Below are positions 36,535-46,105 of a stretch of DNA of 64,000 nucleotides, piece after piece. The notes under the pieces were generated by a model. It made no database searches and had not been told where the DNA came from. It worked only from the letters and a program-made list of their open reading frames with translations. Numbering within the stretch: position 1 is the stretch's first letter; each line of letters begins with the position of its first letter. The DNA comes from Algoriphagus boritolerans DSM 17298 = JCM 18970 (GTDB lineage: Bacteria > Bacteroidota > Bacteroidia > Cytophagales > Cyclobacteriaceae). A program made the translations under genes and the position numbers. The DNA lies in assembly GCF_900108085.1 (NCBI RefSeq), contig NZ_FNVR01000001.1, forward strand, positions 372,712-436,711, read 5' to 3'.

Positions 36535-37858
36535 ATTCACCTTGCTTACGCTTCTTGGAGCAAGTTTGGTCTGGGGAAAATTAAAGGCTCAGGATACCAT
36601 TCCAATGAATTTTGAAATGGCAGTCGAACTGGCCTTGACCAAAAACCTGGACTATAGAATACAGCAAAACAACATGTCCATACTGCAAAAGGAAAAGCAA
36701 GTGGCCATGTTTTCCCATCTTCCTTCAGTAGGAATGTCCTCCAATCTTTTACAGCAAACGGGTCAGCAATTCCAGCAGATAGAAGGTGAGATTGTGGTTA
36801 CCAACGTCTCAAATGACATCCTAACGGGAAACCTGAATGTCACTATGCCGCTGTTTAATTCCGGTAGAAGGATCCTTGATACCCAATCTGCAATATTGGC
36901 TTTGGAAGCGGGTGAAAAAGGACTTAACCGTGCCAAGCAGCAGGTGATTTTTGATGTGTCACGGAGGTATTTGCAGGTGCTGTTGGATCAAGAATTAGTA
37001 CGAATAGCTGGAGAAAATCTCGAAAACCAAAAGCAGCAATTGGTTCAGATTGAGGGTTTTGTAGATGCGGGTTTGCGGACGATGTCGGACCTGTACAACC
37101 AACAATCGGAAGTGGCACGACTGGAATCTGTCAAAGTGGATGCAGAAATCCAATATGAGAATGACCTTTGGCTATTGACTGAATACCTACAATTGCCACC
37201 GGGTGTGGTTCCTGTGATTGAATCGGTAGATCCCATTCGGGAAGTTAGTTCCTTTGAAGGCCTGGATTTGACTCAACTCTATGACTTGGCAAAATCTAAC
37301 CGGCAGGATTTAACGCAGCAGACGTTGCTGGCCAATTCCTTCAAAAAGGACATGCAGGCGATCAAAGCGATGTATTTTCCGCGATTAAATGCCTTTTACA
37401 ATTACAACACCTTCTTTACTTCCTTGGATCAGAGAAGTTTGCGGGAGCAGTTTCTGAGAATTTATCCTCAGAATACCCTTGGGATAGGGTTGACGATACC
37501 GATTTTTACCAACTTCCAATCTCGTCTCGAGGTGGGGAGAAGCAGAGTGGCCTATGAAAACCAAGTCCTTCAGAAAGAATCCATTGACCGGAAAGTGTAC
37601 CAGGAGGTAAAATTATCCTATCAGAATTACCTGGCGGCATTGCGAAAAGAGAAAAATGCCCAAGTTCAGGTGTTGGCCGCAGAAGAAGCATTCAATGCTG
37701 TCAATGAACGTTTCAGACTGGGGCTTTCCAGTTTTGTGGAGGTATCTACTGCCAATCAGACTTTGGTCAGGGCTCAGGCAGACCAAGCCCAAGCGGTCTA
37801 TACCCTTTATTTTCAGGATGTATTGATGAAGTTTGCTTTGGGAACTTTGGATTTTTAG
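36515..37858 (+). CDS. TolC-family outer membrane efflux protein
   Basis: A 447-residue outer membrane channel component with a signal peptide (about 24 residues ending at LKA) and the duplicated helical-barrel pattern of the TolC family (residues about 40-240 and 260-445; e.g. FVDAGLRTMSDLYNQQSEVAR and RFRLGLSSFVEVSTANQTL). Overlaps the ATPase gene by 20 bases. It would provide the outer membrane exit for the ABC exporter. Ends at a shared bidirectional terminator with the OmpA gene. Confidence 0.92.
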   Translation: MKLSQSKFTLLTLLGASLVWGKLKAQDTIPMNFEMAVELALTKNLDYRIQQNNMSILQKEKQVAMFSHLPSVGMSSNLLQQTGQQFQQIEGEIVVTNVSNDILTGNLNVTMPLFNSGRRILDTQSAILALEAGEKGLNRAKQQVIFDVSRRYLQVLLDQELVRIAGENLENQKQQLVQIEGFVDAGLRTMSDLYNQQSEVARLESVKVDAEIQYENDLWLLTEYLQLPPGVVPVIESVDPIREVSSFEGLDLTQLYDLAKSNRQDLTQQTLLANSFKKDMQAIKAMYFPRLNAFYNYNTFFTSLDQRSLREQFLRIYPQNTLGIGLTIPIFTNFQSRLEVGRSRVAYENQVLQKESIDRKVYQEVKLSYQNYLAALRKEKNAQVQVLAAEEAFNAVNERFRLGLSSFVEVSTANQTLVRAQADQAQAVYTLYFQDVLMKFALGTLDF

Positions 37859-37907
37859 ATCAGTCTGAAAAAAAGAAAACCACAAAGGATCAAAGCTCAC
37901 AAAAAAA

Positions 37908-37930
37908 AGACAGATCCATTAGACCTGTCT
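37908..37930. terminator. Bidirectional terminator between tolC-like and ompA-like genes
   Basis: Stem AGACAGATC / GACCTGTCT (one mismatch, loop CATTA) with A-run on the left and T-run on the right, between two convergent genes ending at 37858 and 37961. Confidence 0.85.
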
Positions 37931-37960
37931 TTTTGCTTGGTTGAATTGTGGTAGTTGTTT

Positions 37961-38803
37961 TTAAAGCATCGAGAAGAACATATCCAAATCTGGAATCAGG
38001 ACAATTCGTGTTCTTCTGTTCAAAGCCATATTTTCTTGGGAGTCATTTTCAACCAAAGGCACATAAGAGGCTCTACCGGCAGCGATCATTTTTTCAGGTG
38101 CTACCTGATATTTCAATTGAAGGGCTCTCACGATGGAGGTAGCTCTCTTCACTGACAAATCCCAATTGTCTTCCAAAGCAGGAGTGGAGATGGTTCTTGA
38201 ATCTGTATGGCCTTCGATCATCACTTGTAGACTTGGTTCGGCATTGATCACCTCTGCAAGTTTTTTCAGCAAAGGATCTGCTTTAGAATTGATTCTGTAG
38301 CTACCTGTGTTGAAGAGTAGTTTGTCTGAAATAGAAATCATCACCACAGTTTTGTCAATGTCAATTTGGACATCATCTTCATCTCCACCTTGCTCGGTGA
38401 TATTTTCTCTGATATTATGACCAATAGCAAGGTTTACCGAGTCTTCGAGGGTTTTGGCTTCTGCCAATTTGGCCGGATCTACCTTGGCTAAAGTCTCATT
38501 CATTTTGGCTTTGGAGTTTTTGGACATCACCGCCGCACCTTCCAGAGTCATCATGCCATTGTTCGTTTCCGTCAATTGGTCGTTGGTTTCCCTCAAGGAA
38601 TTGATCCTTGCATTGTATTCCGCAACGCGGGCCTCAATTGCAGACATTTTTTCTTCCAATTCAGCTTTTTCCTGATTGGTTGCCGCTAGTTCGGATTGGG
38701 TTTTAAAAAGATTGCTTTCCAGTTCGGTGTATTTCTTTTTGGATACACAGGAGACCGTTAAGCTCAATCCGATAACGCTTGCTAGAAGAAGTGATTTTTT
38801 CAT
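37961..38803 (-). CDS. OmpA-family peptidoglycan-associated lipoprotein
   Basis: A 280-residue lipoprotein (lipobox LSLTVSC, Cys at residue 19), followed by a long coiled coil (about 25-85), a linker with DDVQIDID, and a C-terminal OmpA/MotB peptidoglycan-binding domain with EGHTDSR and NRRTRIVL. It anchors the outer membrane to peptidoglycan. Stands alone, convergent with the TolC gene. Confidence 0.93.
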   Translation of the reverse strand: MKKSLLLASVIGLSLTVSCVSKKKYTELESNLFKTQSELAATNQEKAELEEKMSAIEARVAEYNARINSLRETNDQLTETNNGMMTLEGAAVMSKNSKAKMNETLAKVDPAKLAEAKTLEDSVNLAIGHNIRENITEQGGDEDDVQIDIDKTVVMISISDKLLFNTGSYRINSKADPLLKKLAEVINAEPSLQVMIEGHTDSRTISTPALEDNWDLSVKRATSIVRALQLKYQVAPEKMIAAGRASYVPLVENDSQENMALNRRTRIVLIPDLDMFFSML

Positions 38804-38956
38804 TGGTTTTGATTTTTGGTTTTCAAAGCAATTCCAAATAGCCCGCCAAGCCAGCGGGGTTTAAATTTTTGAATCCCTTGTGATGCTAAAAATGCCCTTT
38901 TGGCTTCAAAATCATTGTTTTTAACAGTTTTTCAAAAAAGTGGAGATAAAAAAATA

Positions 38957-38974
38957 GTCCTGATTTCTCAGGAC
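38957..38974 (-). terminator. Terminator of the DUF4136 gene
   Basis: Perfect 7-bp hairpin GTCCTGA / TCAGGAC (four-base loop), followed on the minus strand by TATTTTTTTATC. Lies 52 bases past the stop at 39026. Confidence 0.75.
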
Positions 38975-39025
38975 AATAGTGGGAGAACTGTAGCGTATCT
39001 CCCCAGTTTGAGTAAACAATTAAGC

Positions 39026-39610
39026 TTATTCCGAAAGTCTGTTGATAATTTTGAATTCATTCATCACCCGATAGGCTGCCCGCGTGATGTCGGACTGGAA
39101 TGTGGGAGATGCCAGATCAAAGTTTGCAGCGGTGTAGCCTTGCCAGATGGTATTCCCTTTCCTGGAGTCGATCACATAGATCACCAGCATGCCGTTGTTC
39201 TCCGCATATTTTACCTGATTGTAGGTTTCGTCCTTCTCTTGTTCCCGTTCGATTTCTCCCTCATCATTCCTGTAGGTCATTCCTGTGCGGTTGAGCCAGT
39301 AGTCAAATTCCGGTTGAACATAGCCTCGGTACCGAATCGAGTCTGAAAAAATCTTATAACTCACCAACATGTCGGGTTTGCTGATTTGCTCCCGATAACC
39401 CTGCGAACCCAGTCTTGCACCGATCGTTGAGTTTAGTACGCTTACCAGAGGAGAAACTTCTTTTTCATTGGTTTCTACAAAAGCGAATGTCTTGTATTTT
39501 TTGAAAGAGCCGGTGTAGTTGTAGTCGTAATCAGTCACGTAATCCTTGGACGAAAAGCAAGAGGCAGTGCTTACTACAAGGAGTATGAGAAGGGCTGAGG
39601 AAATTTTCAT
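39026..39610 (-). CDS. DUF4136 lipoprotein
   Basis: A 194-residue lipoprotein with signal and lipobox (VVSTASC, Cys at residue 18). The start of the mature protein, DYNYTGSFKKYKTFAFVE, the block PDMLVSYKI and the end IWQGYTAANF fit DUF4136, an exported family of unknown role in Gram-negative bacteria. The Ca-dependent or other function is not known. Transcribed alone. Confidence 0.85.
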   Translation of the reverse strand: MKISSALLILLVVSTASCFSSKDYVTDYDYNYTGSFKKYKTFAFVETNEKEVSPLVSVLNSTIGARLGSQGYREQISKPDMLVSYKIFSDSIRYRGYVQPEFDYWLNRTGMTYRNDEGEIEREQEKDETYNQVKYAENNGMLVIYVIDSRKGNTIWQGYTAANFDLASPTFQSDITRAAYRVMNEFKIINRLSE

Positions 39611-39785
39611 GGCTGACTGTGGTTTTAATGGTCGATTTTTCGTATTAAAAGAGGCTTTTGTCTAACCTTTGGTTTTGAATTTTTGTTTTGGCAAGTGCTT
39701 ATTTTTCAGGTTTCTAATCGATCTAATTTATCAAGAAGTGATCTAAAAATGGACATTTTTTTATTTAAATCGAAAAAATGTCCTT

Positions 39786-40481
39786 TTACCGGCTTTTCCT
39801 TGAAATGAGTTGGTGAAAGGCACTGAATTGAAGTTGGGTTTTTGAAAGGCTGTTGCTTGTCTGTTCCATCAGTCCGAATTGAAGTGCCAGTCTGGGAGAT
39901 GTACGATATCCAATGCCCAGATAGATTCGATTACGGTCAAAGAATTGGGAATTTTCTGTTGGTTTTTCTCCATTTATAAAGATTTCATCATAAATCTGTG
40001 CGTAAACAGCCCCCTTCTCCGCCAAATCTTTTTTATTTAATGGCACATTGATAAAAATCGCATAGCGAAATCTCGTCCTTAAGTCCAAACCTTCAATCCA
40101 GCGCTGTTCGTACCGATAGCGGTGCATCAAACCGACTCTTCCCGGGCTTTGCCTGAAGATTACCTCTTGGTAAATCCTGTTTTCGTGAAACGTCTCGGTA
40201 GCTTCTCCGGGGATGCCGGTGGTAATCGATGCGTATCCGGCCAGAAAACTCACCTGACCTGATTTGAGGTTATATTGAAGGCCTGTACGAAGCAGTAATT
40301 GCTCGAGGTCCCCGAGAATCTTATTGTCCCGGTATTGCGCCTCTCCGTGAATTGCCCAGGGAGACTCTGCAAATCTGAAATTCCCGAAATACATGTACCA
40401 GGAACCCAAATCAGGCACTTCTTGAGCGAACACGGGAAATTGCAGTGAGAATAGTAAAATCGAGATACATAGCTTCTTCAT
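39786..40481 (-). CDS. DUF2490 outer-membrane beta-barrel protein
   Basis: About 231 residues from the ATG at 40481; an in-frame GTG six bases earlier is possible. Signal peptide of about 19 residues (ending FPVFAQ). Mature part alternates amphipathic strands with aromatic ends (GSWYMYFGNFRF, HRYRYEQRW, RNRIYLGIGYRTS), the DUF2490 pattern of small Bacteroidota outer-membrane barrels. Function unknown. The gap 39611-39785 holds no gene. Confidence 0.85.
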   Translation of the reverse strand: MKKLCISILLFSLQFPVFAQEVPDLGSWYMYFGNFRFAESPWAIHGEAQYRDNKILGDLEQLLLRTGLQYNLKSGQVSFLAGYASITTGIPGEATETFHENRIYQEVIFRQSPGRVGLMHRYRYEQRWIEGLDLRTRFRYAIFINVPLNKKDLAEKGAVYAQIYDEIFINGEKPTENSQFFDRNRIYLGIGYRTSPRLALQFGLMEQTSNSLSKTQLQFSAFHQLISRKSR

Positions 40482-40685
40482 TTGCACAAATTAGTAAAAT
40501 TGATCACGTTCTTCCAGTTGGATTTTATAAATGCCCTTAATTCTTAACCTGCGGTTGCTGAGCATGCCTGCACTGAGCCTGTCGAAGTGTCTAATCCTCA
40601 GCCCTCAACCCTTTTTCAATCAAACGAGTATTCGAATACCTACTATTCAAACTAGATTCTCTAAATTGAAGGAAACTTTTTAGCT

Positions 40686-41054
40686 ATGACTCAGGAAAAA
40701 AGAAACTGCCTTCACTGTGGCAAACCGATTCAGGGTCGGGTTGATAAAAAATTCTGTGACGACAGTTGCAGAAATACCTATAACAATCAACAAAATCCGG
40801 AAAGTGTCAACTTGATCCGGAATATCAATCATACCCTGAAGAAAAATCGAAAAATTCTCGAGACGCTGATTCCATCAGGGGAAGTTTTGGCTAAAACCAC
40901 CCGGGAGCGATTGACGAGGCAAGGATTTAATTTTAAGTTTTACACCCATACCTATCAAAATAAAAAAGGTAACCTCTATCATTATTGCTACGACTTCGGC
41001 TATCTCGAACTTGATGGAGACTGGTTTTTGATCGTCAAAGGAAAGGAGGTTTAG
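40686..41054 (+). CDS. Zinc-ribbon protein of unknown function
   Basis: A 122-residue cytosolic protein. Residues 8-31 form a zinc ribbon (CLHCGKPIQGRVDKKFC, then C four residues later) like those of DUF2116-type ribbons. The rest (RQGFNFKFYTHTYQNKKG, YHYCYDFGYL) is a small domain common in Bacteroidota hypothetical proteins. No known pathway. Divergent from the DUF2490 gene, whose promoter region carries fragments such as TGAGCCTGTCGAAG. Confidence 0.75.
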   Translation: MTQEKRNCLHCGKPIQGRVDKKFCDDSCRNTYNNQQNPESVNLIRNINHTLKKNRKILETLIPSGEVLAKTTRERLTRQGFNFKFYTHTYQNKKGNLYHYCYDFGYLELDGDWFLIVKGKEV

Positions 41055-41079
41055 GAGGATTACTAGGTATAAAGTACTA

Positions 41080-41330
41080 CTTACCAAGTACCAAGTACCA
41101 AGGATTGGAAACTAGAGCAAAAAAGTAGAAGCAAGAAGCAAGAAGCAAAAACCCAAGAACCGTCCATCAACCATCAATTAACCAGTTTAACAACCCCTGA
41201 ACTCTAAACCCCGAATCCCAACACTAAGTTGATTCAATAATTAGTCAGTAAGTCAGTAAGTCAGTTCACCAGTTACCCAGTTAGTCAATTTCACAGTTAA
41301 TCCATTAACCAGGTCAACACTAAAATCCTC
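41080..41330 (+). repeat. Low-complexity repeat spacer before EPS locus
   Basis: Degenerate tandem words: AGTACCAAGTACCAAGG, AGAAGCAAGAAGCAAG, and AGTCAGTAAGTCAGT grading into CAGTTACCCAGTTAGTC. No coding frame. Similar word-like spacers precede manC, uxs, fcl and the second unknown paralogue. The gap continues to 41446 without a gene. Confidence 0.5.
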
Positions 41331-41446
41331 CTCTAATCCCCCCCAAGACTTGCCTGCGTTTTTTTCCAAATCAATAAAATCCCGACTTTTTGTAGTAATT
41401 TCCTAACTTTGCCCAGTTTTTGAGATCGACTAGTTAAAATTCCTTT

Positions 41447-42259
41447 ATGCGTAAGCTCTTCAGTATGCTATGTTTTGGACTCGTTTTTTGGGGTTCATTG
41501 TCTTGTGTTTCTAACGAAAAAATCATTTACCTGCAAAATCTTGAGGGTAACGAACCGATTCCTGATGATGAATTAATTTCTTATGAAATTCCGGAATACA
41601 AGCTTCAATACAACGATATCGTGGATGTCAATATTCAAACCGTTGAAGATCTGCTGTTAAACGGTTTCAACAATAGGGCAGCTGTGGGTGGAAATCCGCA
41701 AATGCAAGTAGCAGGACAAGGTGGGGGAGATATCTATTACATGACAGGCTACACGGTGGATAGGGAAGGAAATATCCGTCTCCCGATTGTAGGTGCCATC
41801 AATGTCAAAGACAAAACGATTGAAGAAGCCCGGATTCAAATCGAATCCCAACTCAAACAGTATGTGACCACCGAGGTTTACGTGAAAGTGAAACTTGGAG
41901 GTATTCGTTATTCCGCCCTAGGCGAGTTTAGAAGACCCGGCAAATTTGTGGTGCTTCAGGACAGAATGACCATTTTTGAAGCAATTGCCAATGCCGGTGA
42001 TCTGACCAATATCTCAAAAAGAGATGAGATTTTATTGATCCGTCAATATCCCGAAGGAACCAAGCTCCATCGACTTAATCTGAACGATCGGCAATTGATC
42101 CGCTCCCCGTATTACTTTATTCAACCCAATGATCAACTCTATGCAGAGCCAATGAAGGTTCGTGAAATCGGCGCAGGGGAGAACGCCGCCCAATCCCTTG
42201 CGCTAATTATTTCTGCGATTACCGCAGCAGTTCTAATCATTAATGTTGCTACCCGATAA
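41447..42259 (+). CDS. Wza-type polysaccharide export lipoprotein
   Basis: A 270-residue exporter component. Lipoprotein signal (WGSLSC, Cys at about residue 20), a polysaccharide export domain (about 48-145; YKLQYNDIVDVNIQT), and a SLBB domain (about 150-235; GEFRRPGKFVVLQDRMTIFEAIANAG). A hydrophobic C-terminal helix (LALIISAITAAVLIINVA) could form the outer-membrane helix barrel as in Wza. A promoter-like TAACTTTG box lies at 41404-41411. First gene of the EPS locus, followed six bases later by Wzc. Confidence 0.92.
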   Translation: MRKLFSMLCFGLVFWGSLSCVSNEKIIYLQNLEGNEPIPDDELISYEIPEYKLQYNDIVDVNIQTVEDLLLNGFNNRAAVGGNPQMQVAGQGGGDIYYMTGYTVDREGNIRLPIVGAINVKDKTIEEARIQIESQLKQYVTTEVYVKVKLGGIRYSALGEFRRPGKFVVLQDRMTIFEAIANAGDLTNISKRDEILLIRQYPEGTKLHRLNLNDRQLIRSPYYFIQPNDQLYAEPMKVREIGAGENAAQSLALIISAITAAVLIINVATR

Positions 42260-42265
42260 TAATAA

Positions 42266-44713
42266 ATGTATCCGAATTCACCACAAATAAATCAGACTCC
42301 GCAGTCCCCGTTTATGGTCAATCAGGAAGATGAAATCGACCTGAAAGTTATCCTTTTCAATTACCTGCAATATTGGCCGCTTATTTTGGTCTTTGCCCTG
42401 TTGGGGCTGCTTTCTGCTTTTCTTTTCAACCGCTTAACTACCCCCGTGTATAAAATCGAATCCACCGTTATTGTGGAGGATGAGAACGCAGCATTGGGTG
42501 CGGACCTTTTTGAATCGGCAGGGCTTCTGGGCCTTCAGGGTAAAAGTAACATTGAGAATGAAATCGGAATTCTAAAGTCTTTTTCATTGGCCCAAGCAGC
42601 ACTCAATGAGCTCAATTTCAACGTTCGCTATTACCGGGAAGATTTCTTGAAGAAAACCGAAGCCTATGGCAATTTTCCGATCTTGGTAAGTGTGGATTGG
42701 AATAAGCCTCAGGTGGTAGGAGGACTTTTCAAGGTCGAGGTAATCGATGAAAACAGTTTTGAGCTGAGTGTGGAGGAAGAAGGATTTTCTGTTTTTTATC
42801 CAAATGATCCTTATTATAAAGGTAGATTGGAAGAGCTCCTTTTTGAGAAAAAAATCTTCCGCTTCGGTGAGCTGGTAAAAGGTGAGTCCTTTGAGTTTAA
42901 GATTGAAAAGGTTTCCGCCCAGCCGAATGAAATTTTTTATTTTAAACTGGTGGATACTCCAAGTTTAGCGCTTTCTTATAAAGAACAACTTCAGGCTGCC
43001 CCATCCAATAAGCAAAGCTCCATTGTCACCTTGGGTTTGGAAACTCCCCTCCGAAGAATGGGAGAGGATTACCTCAACAAATTAATGGAAACCTACCTGC
43101 AGCGGGAATTGGATGATAAAAACCGTACAGCAGAAAACACCATTAAATTCATCGATCAACAACTCAGTGGAATAACAGATTCACTTCGAGGCTCTGAAAA
43201 TCAACTCGAACAATATCGATCCGAAAATAAAATCTTCAATCTCTCCGAAGAAGGGTCTATCATTTTTGAAAGACTGTCCGAATATGAAAAGGAAAAGGGG
43301 CTGAATGAAATCAACCTGAAATACCTTCAGACACTCCGGGATTACCTGTCCAGTGGCTTATCTGGCGAATTGATTTCCCCTTCAATAATTGGAACAACAG
43401 ATCCTTTGCTCAATGCACTGGTGCAGAATCTTTCCGAATTGCAGGCTGAACGGGTTCGGCTGACGGCCAACTTTTCGGATCAGACTCCACAGGTTCGGGA
43501 TATCAATTCCCGAATTCAAAACACGACCAAAGCGCTTCAGGAAAATGTCAATTCCGCCATCGTTAACACCCAAAATGTCCTCGCAGATATCAATGGGAGA
43601 ATCAGAACCATCGAACAGGAGATTAACGCCCTGCCTCAGACTGAGCGCAAGTTGCTAAGCTATACCCGGCAGTTTACGATCACCGAAAACATCTACATCT
43701 ACTTTTTACAGAAAAAGGCAGAGGCAGAGATTACCCAAGCCTCCAACATGCCAAGTAATAAAATCCTGGATTTTGCCAAATCCGGTCAACTTCCCATTGC
43801 TCCAAAGCGAAGCTTAAATCTGTTGATTGGTTTGATCCTGGGACTGATTGTTCCGATTGGATTTATTACCGTTAAGGATTTTCTAAATACGAAAATCGAA
43901 GATCCAAAAGAGCTGGAGAAGCAGATCAAAGTTCCGTTGATCGGAATGATCGGCAGAAATAATTCTACGGATGCCCTGCCGGTATTTAATAATCCCCGCT
44001 CTTCGGTTACCGAATCATTCCGCTCTTTACGGGCTGATTTGGCCTACCTAAGTCCTCAGAAGCAAAACCTTACGATTCTTTTTACTTCCTCCATCTCAGG
44101 AGAAGGCAAGACTTTCGTTTCGCTCAACATGGCCTCAGTTTTTGCACTGATGGGTAAAAAAACCGTTTTGATAGGTTTAGACCTGCGTAAACCAAAAATC
44201 GCCCAGGATTTTGGTATGGTCAATGACAAAGGAATAAGTACCTGTCTGAGTAGCGATACACCTTGGCAATCTGTGGTCAAGCATTCCGGCTTCGAAAACT
44301 TGGACTTAATTCTTTCTGGACCCATTCCTCCTAATCCTGCCGAATTACTTTTGCAGGAAAAGTTCAAAACAATAGTGACAGAAATTAAAGCGGAGTATGA
44401 TGTAGTGATATTTGACTGCCCGCCTGTCGGACTTGTCTCAGAGACCAAGGAGCTATTTTCTTACGCTGATGTGAATTTCTATGTGTTCAGACAGGGATAC
44501 TCCATGAAAGGAAATACGCATATCCTCAATAACCTGGTTGAAAAAGGGGGGATCACAAAAATGTATGCGATCCTCAATGACTTGCACATAGACAAGGGGT
44601 ATGGCTACGGATACGGCTATGGTTATGGCTACGGATACGGCAACAATTCCTACGGTTACCATGAAGAGGTGCAAATCCCTTGGTGGAAACGAGCCCTGAG
44701 AAGACAGCGCTAA
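42266..44713 (+). CDS. Wzc-type polysaccharide co-polymerase and tyrosine autokinase
   Basis: 815 residues. A Wzz domain with flanking membrane helices (about 36-57 and 512-532) encloses a long periplasmic coiled coil; the cytosolic BY-kinase domain follows. Walker A SGEGKT near residue 612, Walker A' GLDLRKPK near 635 and Walker B VVIFDCPPVG near 716 are intact. The C-terminal tail holds a remarkable run of alternating Gly-Tyr (about nine GY pairs, 44599-44640) plus more Tyr, the expected autophosphorylation cluster. It controls chain length and export with the Wza-like protein just upstream. A terminator follows. Confidence 0.95.
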   Translation: MYPNSPQINQTPQSPFMVNQEDEIDLKVILFNYLQYWPLILVFALLGLLSAFLFNRLTTPVYKIESTVIVEDENAALGADLFESAGLLGLQGKSNIENEIGILKSFSLAQAALNELNFNVRYYREDFLKKTEAYGNFPILVSVDWNKPQVVGGLFKVEVIDENSFELSVEEEGFSVFYPNDPYYKGRLEELLFEKKIFRFGELVKGESFEFKIEKVSAQPNEIFYFKLVDTPSLALSYKEQLQAAPSNKQSSIVTLGLETPLRRMGEDYLNKLMETYLQRELDDKNRTAENTIKFIDQQLSGITDSLRGSENQLEQYRSENKIFNLSEEGSIIFERLSEYEKEKGLNEINLKYLQTLRDYLSSGLSGELISPSIIGTTDPLLNALVQNLSELQAERVRLTANFSDQTPQVRDINSRIQNTTKALQENVNSAIVNTQNVLADINGRIRTIEQEINALPQTERKLLSYTRQFTITENIYIYFLQKKAEAEITQASNMPSNKILDFAKSGQLPIAPKRSLNLLIGLILGLIVPIGFITVKDFLNTKIEDPKELEKQIKVPLIGMIGRNNSTDALPVFNNPRSSVTESFRSLRADLAYLSPQKQNLTILFTSSISGEGKTFVSLNMASVFALMGKKTVLIGLDLRKPKIAQDFGMVNDKGISTCLSSDTPWQSVVKHSGFENLDLILSGPIPPNPAELLLQEKFKTIVTEIKAEYDVVIFDCPPVGLVSETKELFSYADVNFYVFRQGYSMKGNTHILNNLVEKGGITKMYAILNDLHIDKGYGYGYGYGYGYGYGNNSYGYHEEVQIPWWKRALRRQR

Positions 44714-44730
44714 TAAAAAACGCAAATTCA

Positions 44731-44753
44731 AAGCCTCGGCAAGTCCGGGGCTT
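44731..44753 (+). terminator. Terminator after wzc
   Basis: Hairpin AAGCCTCGG / CCGGGGCTT (loop CAAGT, one T-G wobble), then a run of T. Separates wza-wzc from the rest of the EPS locus. Confidence 0.85.
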
Positions 44754-45078
44754 TTTTTATGGGATTGAATCAAAGCAATTGCTTACCAATTCACCAGTTC
44801 AACAAACTATAAATATTGACCGCTGAACATTTTTTTCGATTAAACGACGGTTGCTGAGCTGGTCTAAGCATCCAACGATTAATCAAATCCTATCCCCTAA
44901 AACTGTGGATACTAGTTCTTTTTTTCCCCAACTCGTTTGCATGTTCCTCTCTTTGAATTTTTTATCCTGAAATTATTTCCGACTGCCAACATTTATTCTG
45001 CTGATTTTTTCCAGATTCATTATGTAATTAGTTTAATAAGAAATTATGATTTTATTGTGAAATAATTAACTTATTTCA

Positions 45079-45113
45079 ATTATAATAATAATTATACTAA
45101 TTATTATTATAAT
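45079..45113. repeat. Perfect AT-rich palindrome, 16-bp arms
   Basis: Arms of 16 bp made only of A and T (45079-45094 and 45098-45113) flank a three-base loop TAC. It lies 167 bases before the first unknown paralogue gene. Could be a cruciform or regulator site; it lacks features of a terminator for a nearby gene. The remaining 44780-45280 gap is AT-rich without a gene. Confidence 0.7.
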
Positions 45114-45280
45114 TAATTGAAAATATATTATTTAATGCTTCCCCGTTTCCTTTTTTTATCGGAATTTTAACTTTCTCAAAAATCTGTTTACCCATCATTT
45201 TTGCCATCATTTTTAAAGGAGATGGAATTCAATTTAATGGAGTGCTACGGTTGTCCTCATCATTTTAAAGCCTTACTCAA

Positions 45281-45838
45281 ATGATAAACTATTTTAGAAA
45301 ACTGTTGACAGGGTACCAGACGGTCAAGAAGAAAGTCAATGGAATTGATTTTCGCTACACCTATTCTGACAAACCTATTTTTTTCGATCCCATAGGAATG
45401 CTGAAAGAATTCAATACCCGGGTAGCACATGAGGAGGTTCAGCAATTGAGGATGATATCCCCAATCTCCGAAAATCTTCTTGAACTTGAATTTCCAGAAG
45501 AAGAGGAAAAGCCTTCTGTTGTCTGTGAGTGTTTCTTTAAAGGTAAGAGCCTGAAAGTTTCCAGGTTCTCCTTAAAAGGTGGCCTTTATCCCATTAGTTT
45601 TTATCGATTTGAACTGGATGACCAGCTCCTTGGTACGTTTAGACGAAAATATGATTATGGTTCCCAAATTCAGAAAATTGGGCTAAAACTTGCTTCGGAA
45701 ACTGGGTTGGCGATTGACCTGGAACTGGGAAAATGGCTCTGGCAAAACAATCAGGGAGAGCAGCTTTTTGTCGAGAAGTTTGGGCATACACAGATTTGGT
45801 TCTTCAAAAATTCAAAGTTGGATACCCTGATAAATTAA
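45281..45838 (+). CDS. Unknown EPS-locus protein, paralogue 1
   Basis: A 185-residue soluble protein without signal or membrane helix. It is clearly related to the protein at 50159-50728: shared blocks are TGY near the N-terminus, FFDPIGMLKEF versus LFDPFTMIREL, PISFYRFELDDQLLGTFRRK versus PISIYDFFLDGKFLAKFKRI, KYDYG/IYDYG, and VEKFGHTQIWF versus VENFSHSQTWL. No known family recognised. Each paralogue precedes an inverted-repeat promoter and a long leader feeding EPS sugar-nucleotide genes, so a regulatory role in EPS expression is a reasonable but unproven guess. Confidence 0.75.
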   Translation: MINYFRKLLTGYQTVKKKVNGIDFRYTYSDKPIFFDPIGMLKEFNTRVAHEEVQQLRMISPISENLLELEFPEEEEKPSVVCECFFKGKSLKVSRFSLKGGLYPISFYRFELDDQLLGTFRRKYDYGSQIQKIGLKLASETGLAIDLELGKWLWQNNQGEQLFVEKFGHTQIWFFKNSKLDTLIN

Positions 45839-46070
45839 TCAAAATGAAATGCCATTCCATTTCCGCCGGGCGATTTAACCCGCTTTGAAATTCATTTATT
45901 TTGGCTCCCAAAATCGAAGTGCACTAGCCAACTAGCTGATTTGAATCTGGCTCAGAGGGAATTACCCGGTATGGTTATATAATATTCTTAATTTAATAGT
46001 TTTAAGTTAATCTTTATAAAAAACAGACCGTGTTCAAGTAAGAAAATAACTTCTAAAAAACAGGAATAAA

Positions 46071-46105
46071 ACTGAGTACAAAAACTACTCAGTTTTGTAC
46101 CTTTG
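46071..46105 (+). promoter_or_regulatory. Inverted-repeat promoter, copy 1
   Basis: Perfect inverted repeat ACTGAGTA-N7-TACTCAGT (46071-46093) followed by TACCTTTG (46098-46105), which matches the Bacteroidota -7 box TAnnTTTG. A second copy with the same 27-base offset lies at 50793-50827. The likely transcript would have a leader of over 800 bases before manC. Confidence 0.55.

Noticed and set aside
40555..40600. TGAGCCTGTCGAAG fragment as a mobile element end
   Set aside because: Only a single short partial match with a weaker echo near 44855; too little to define an element.
45079..45113. AT palindrome as a replication origin
   Set aside because: No DnaA-box cluster, iterons or replication genes nearby; it is in an EPS locus.
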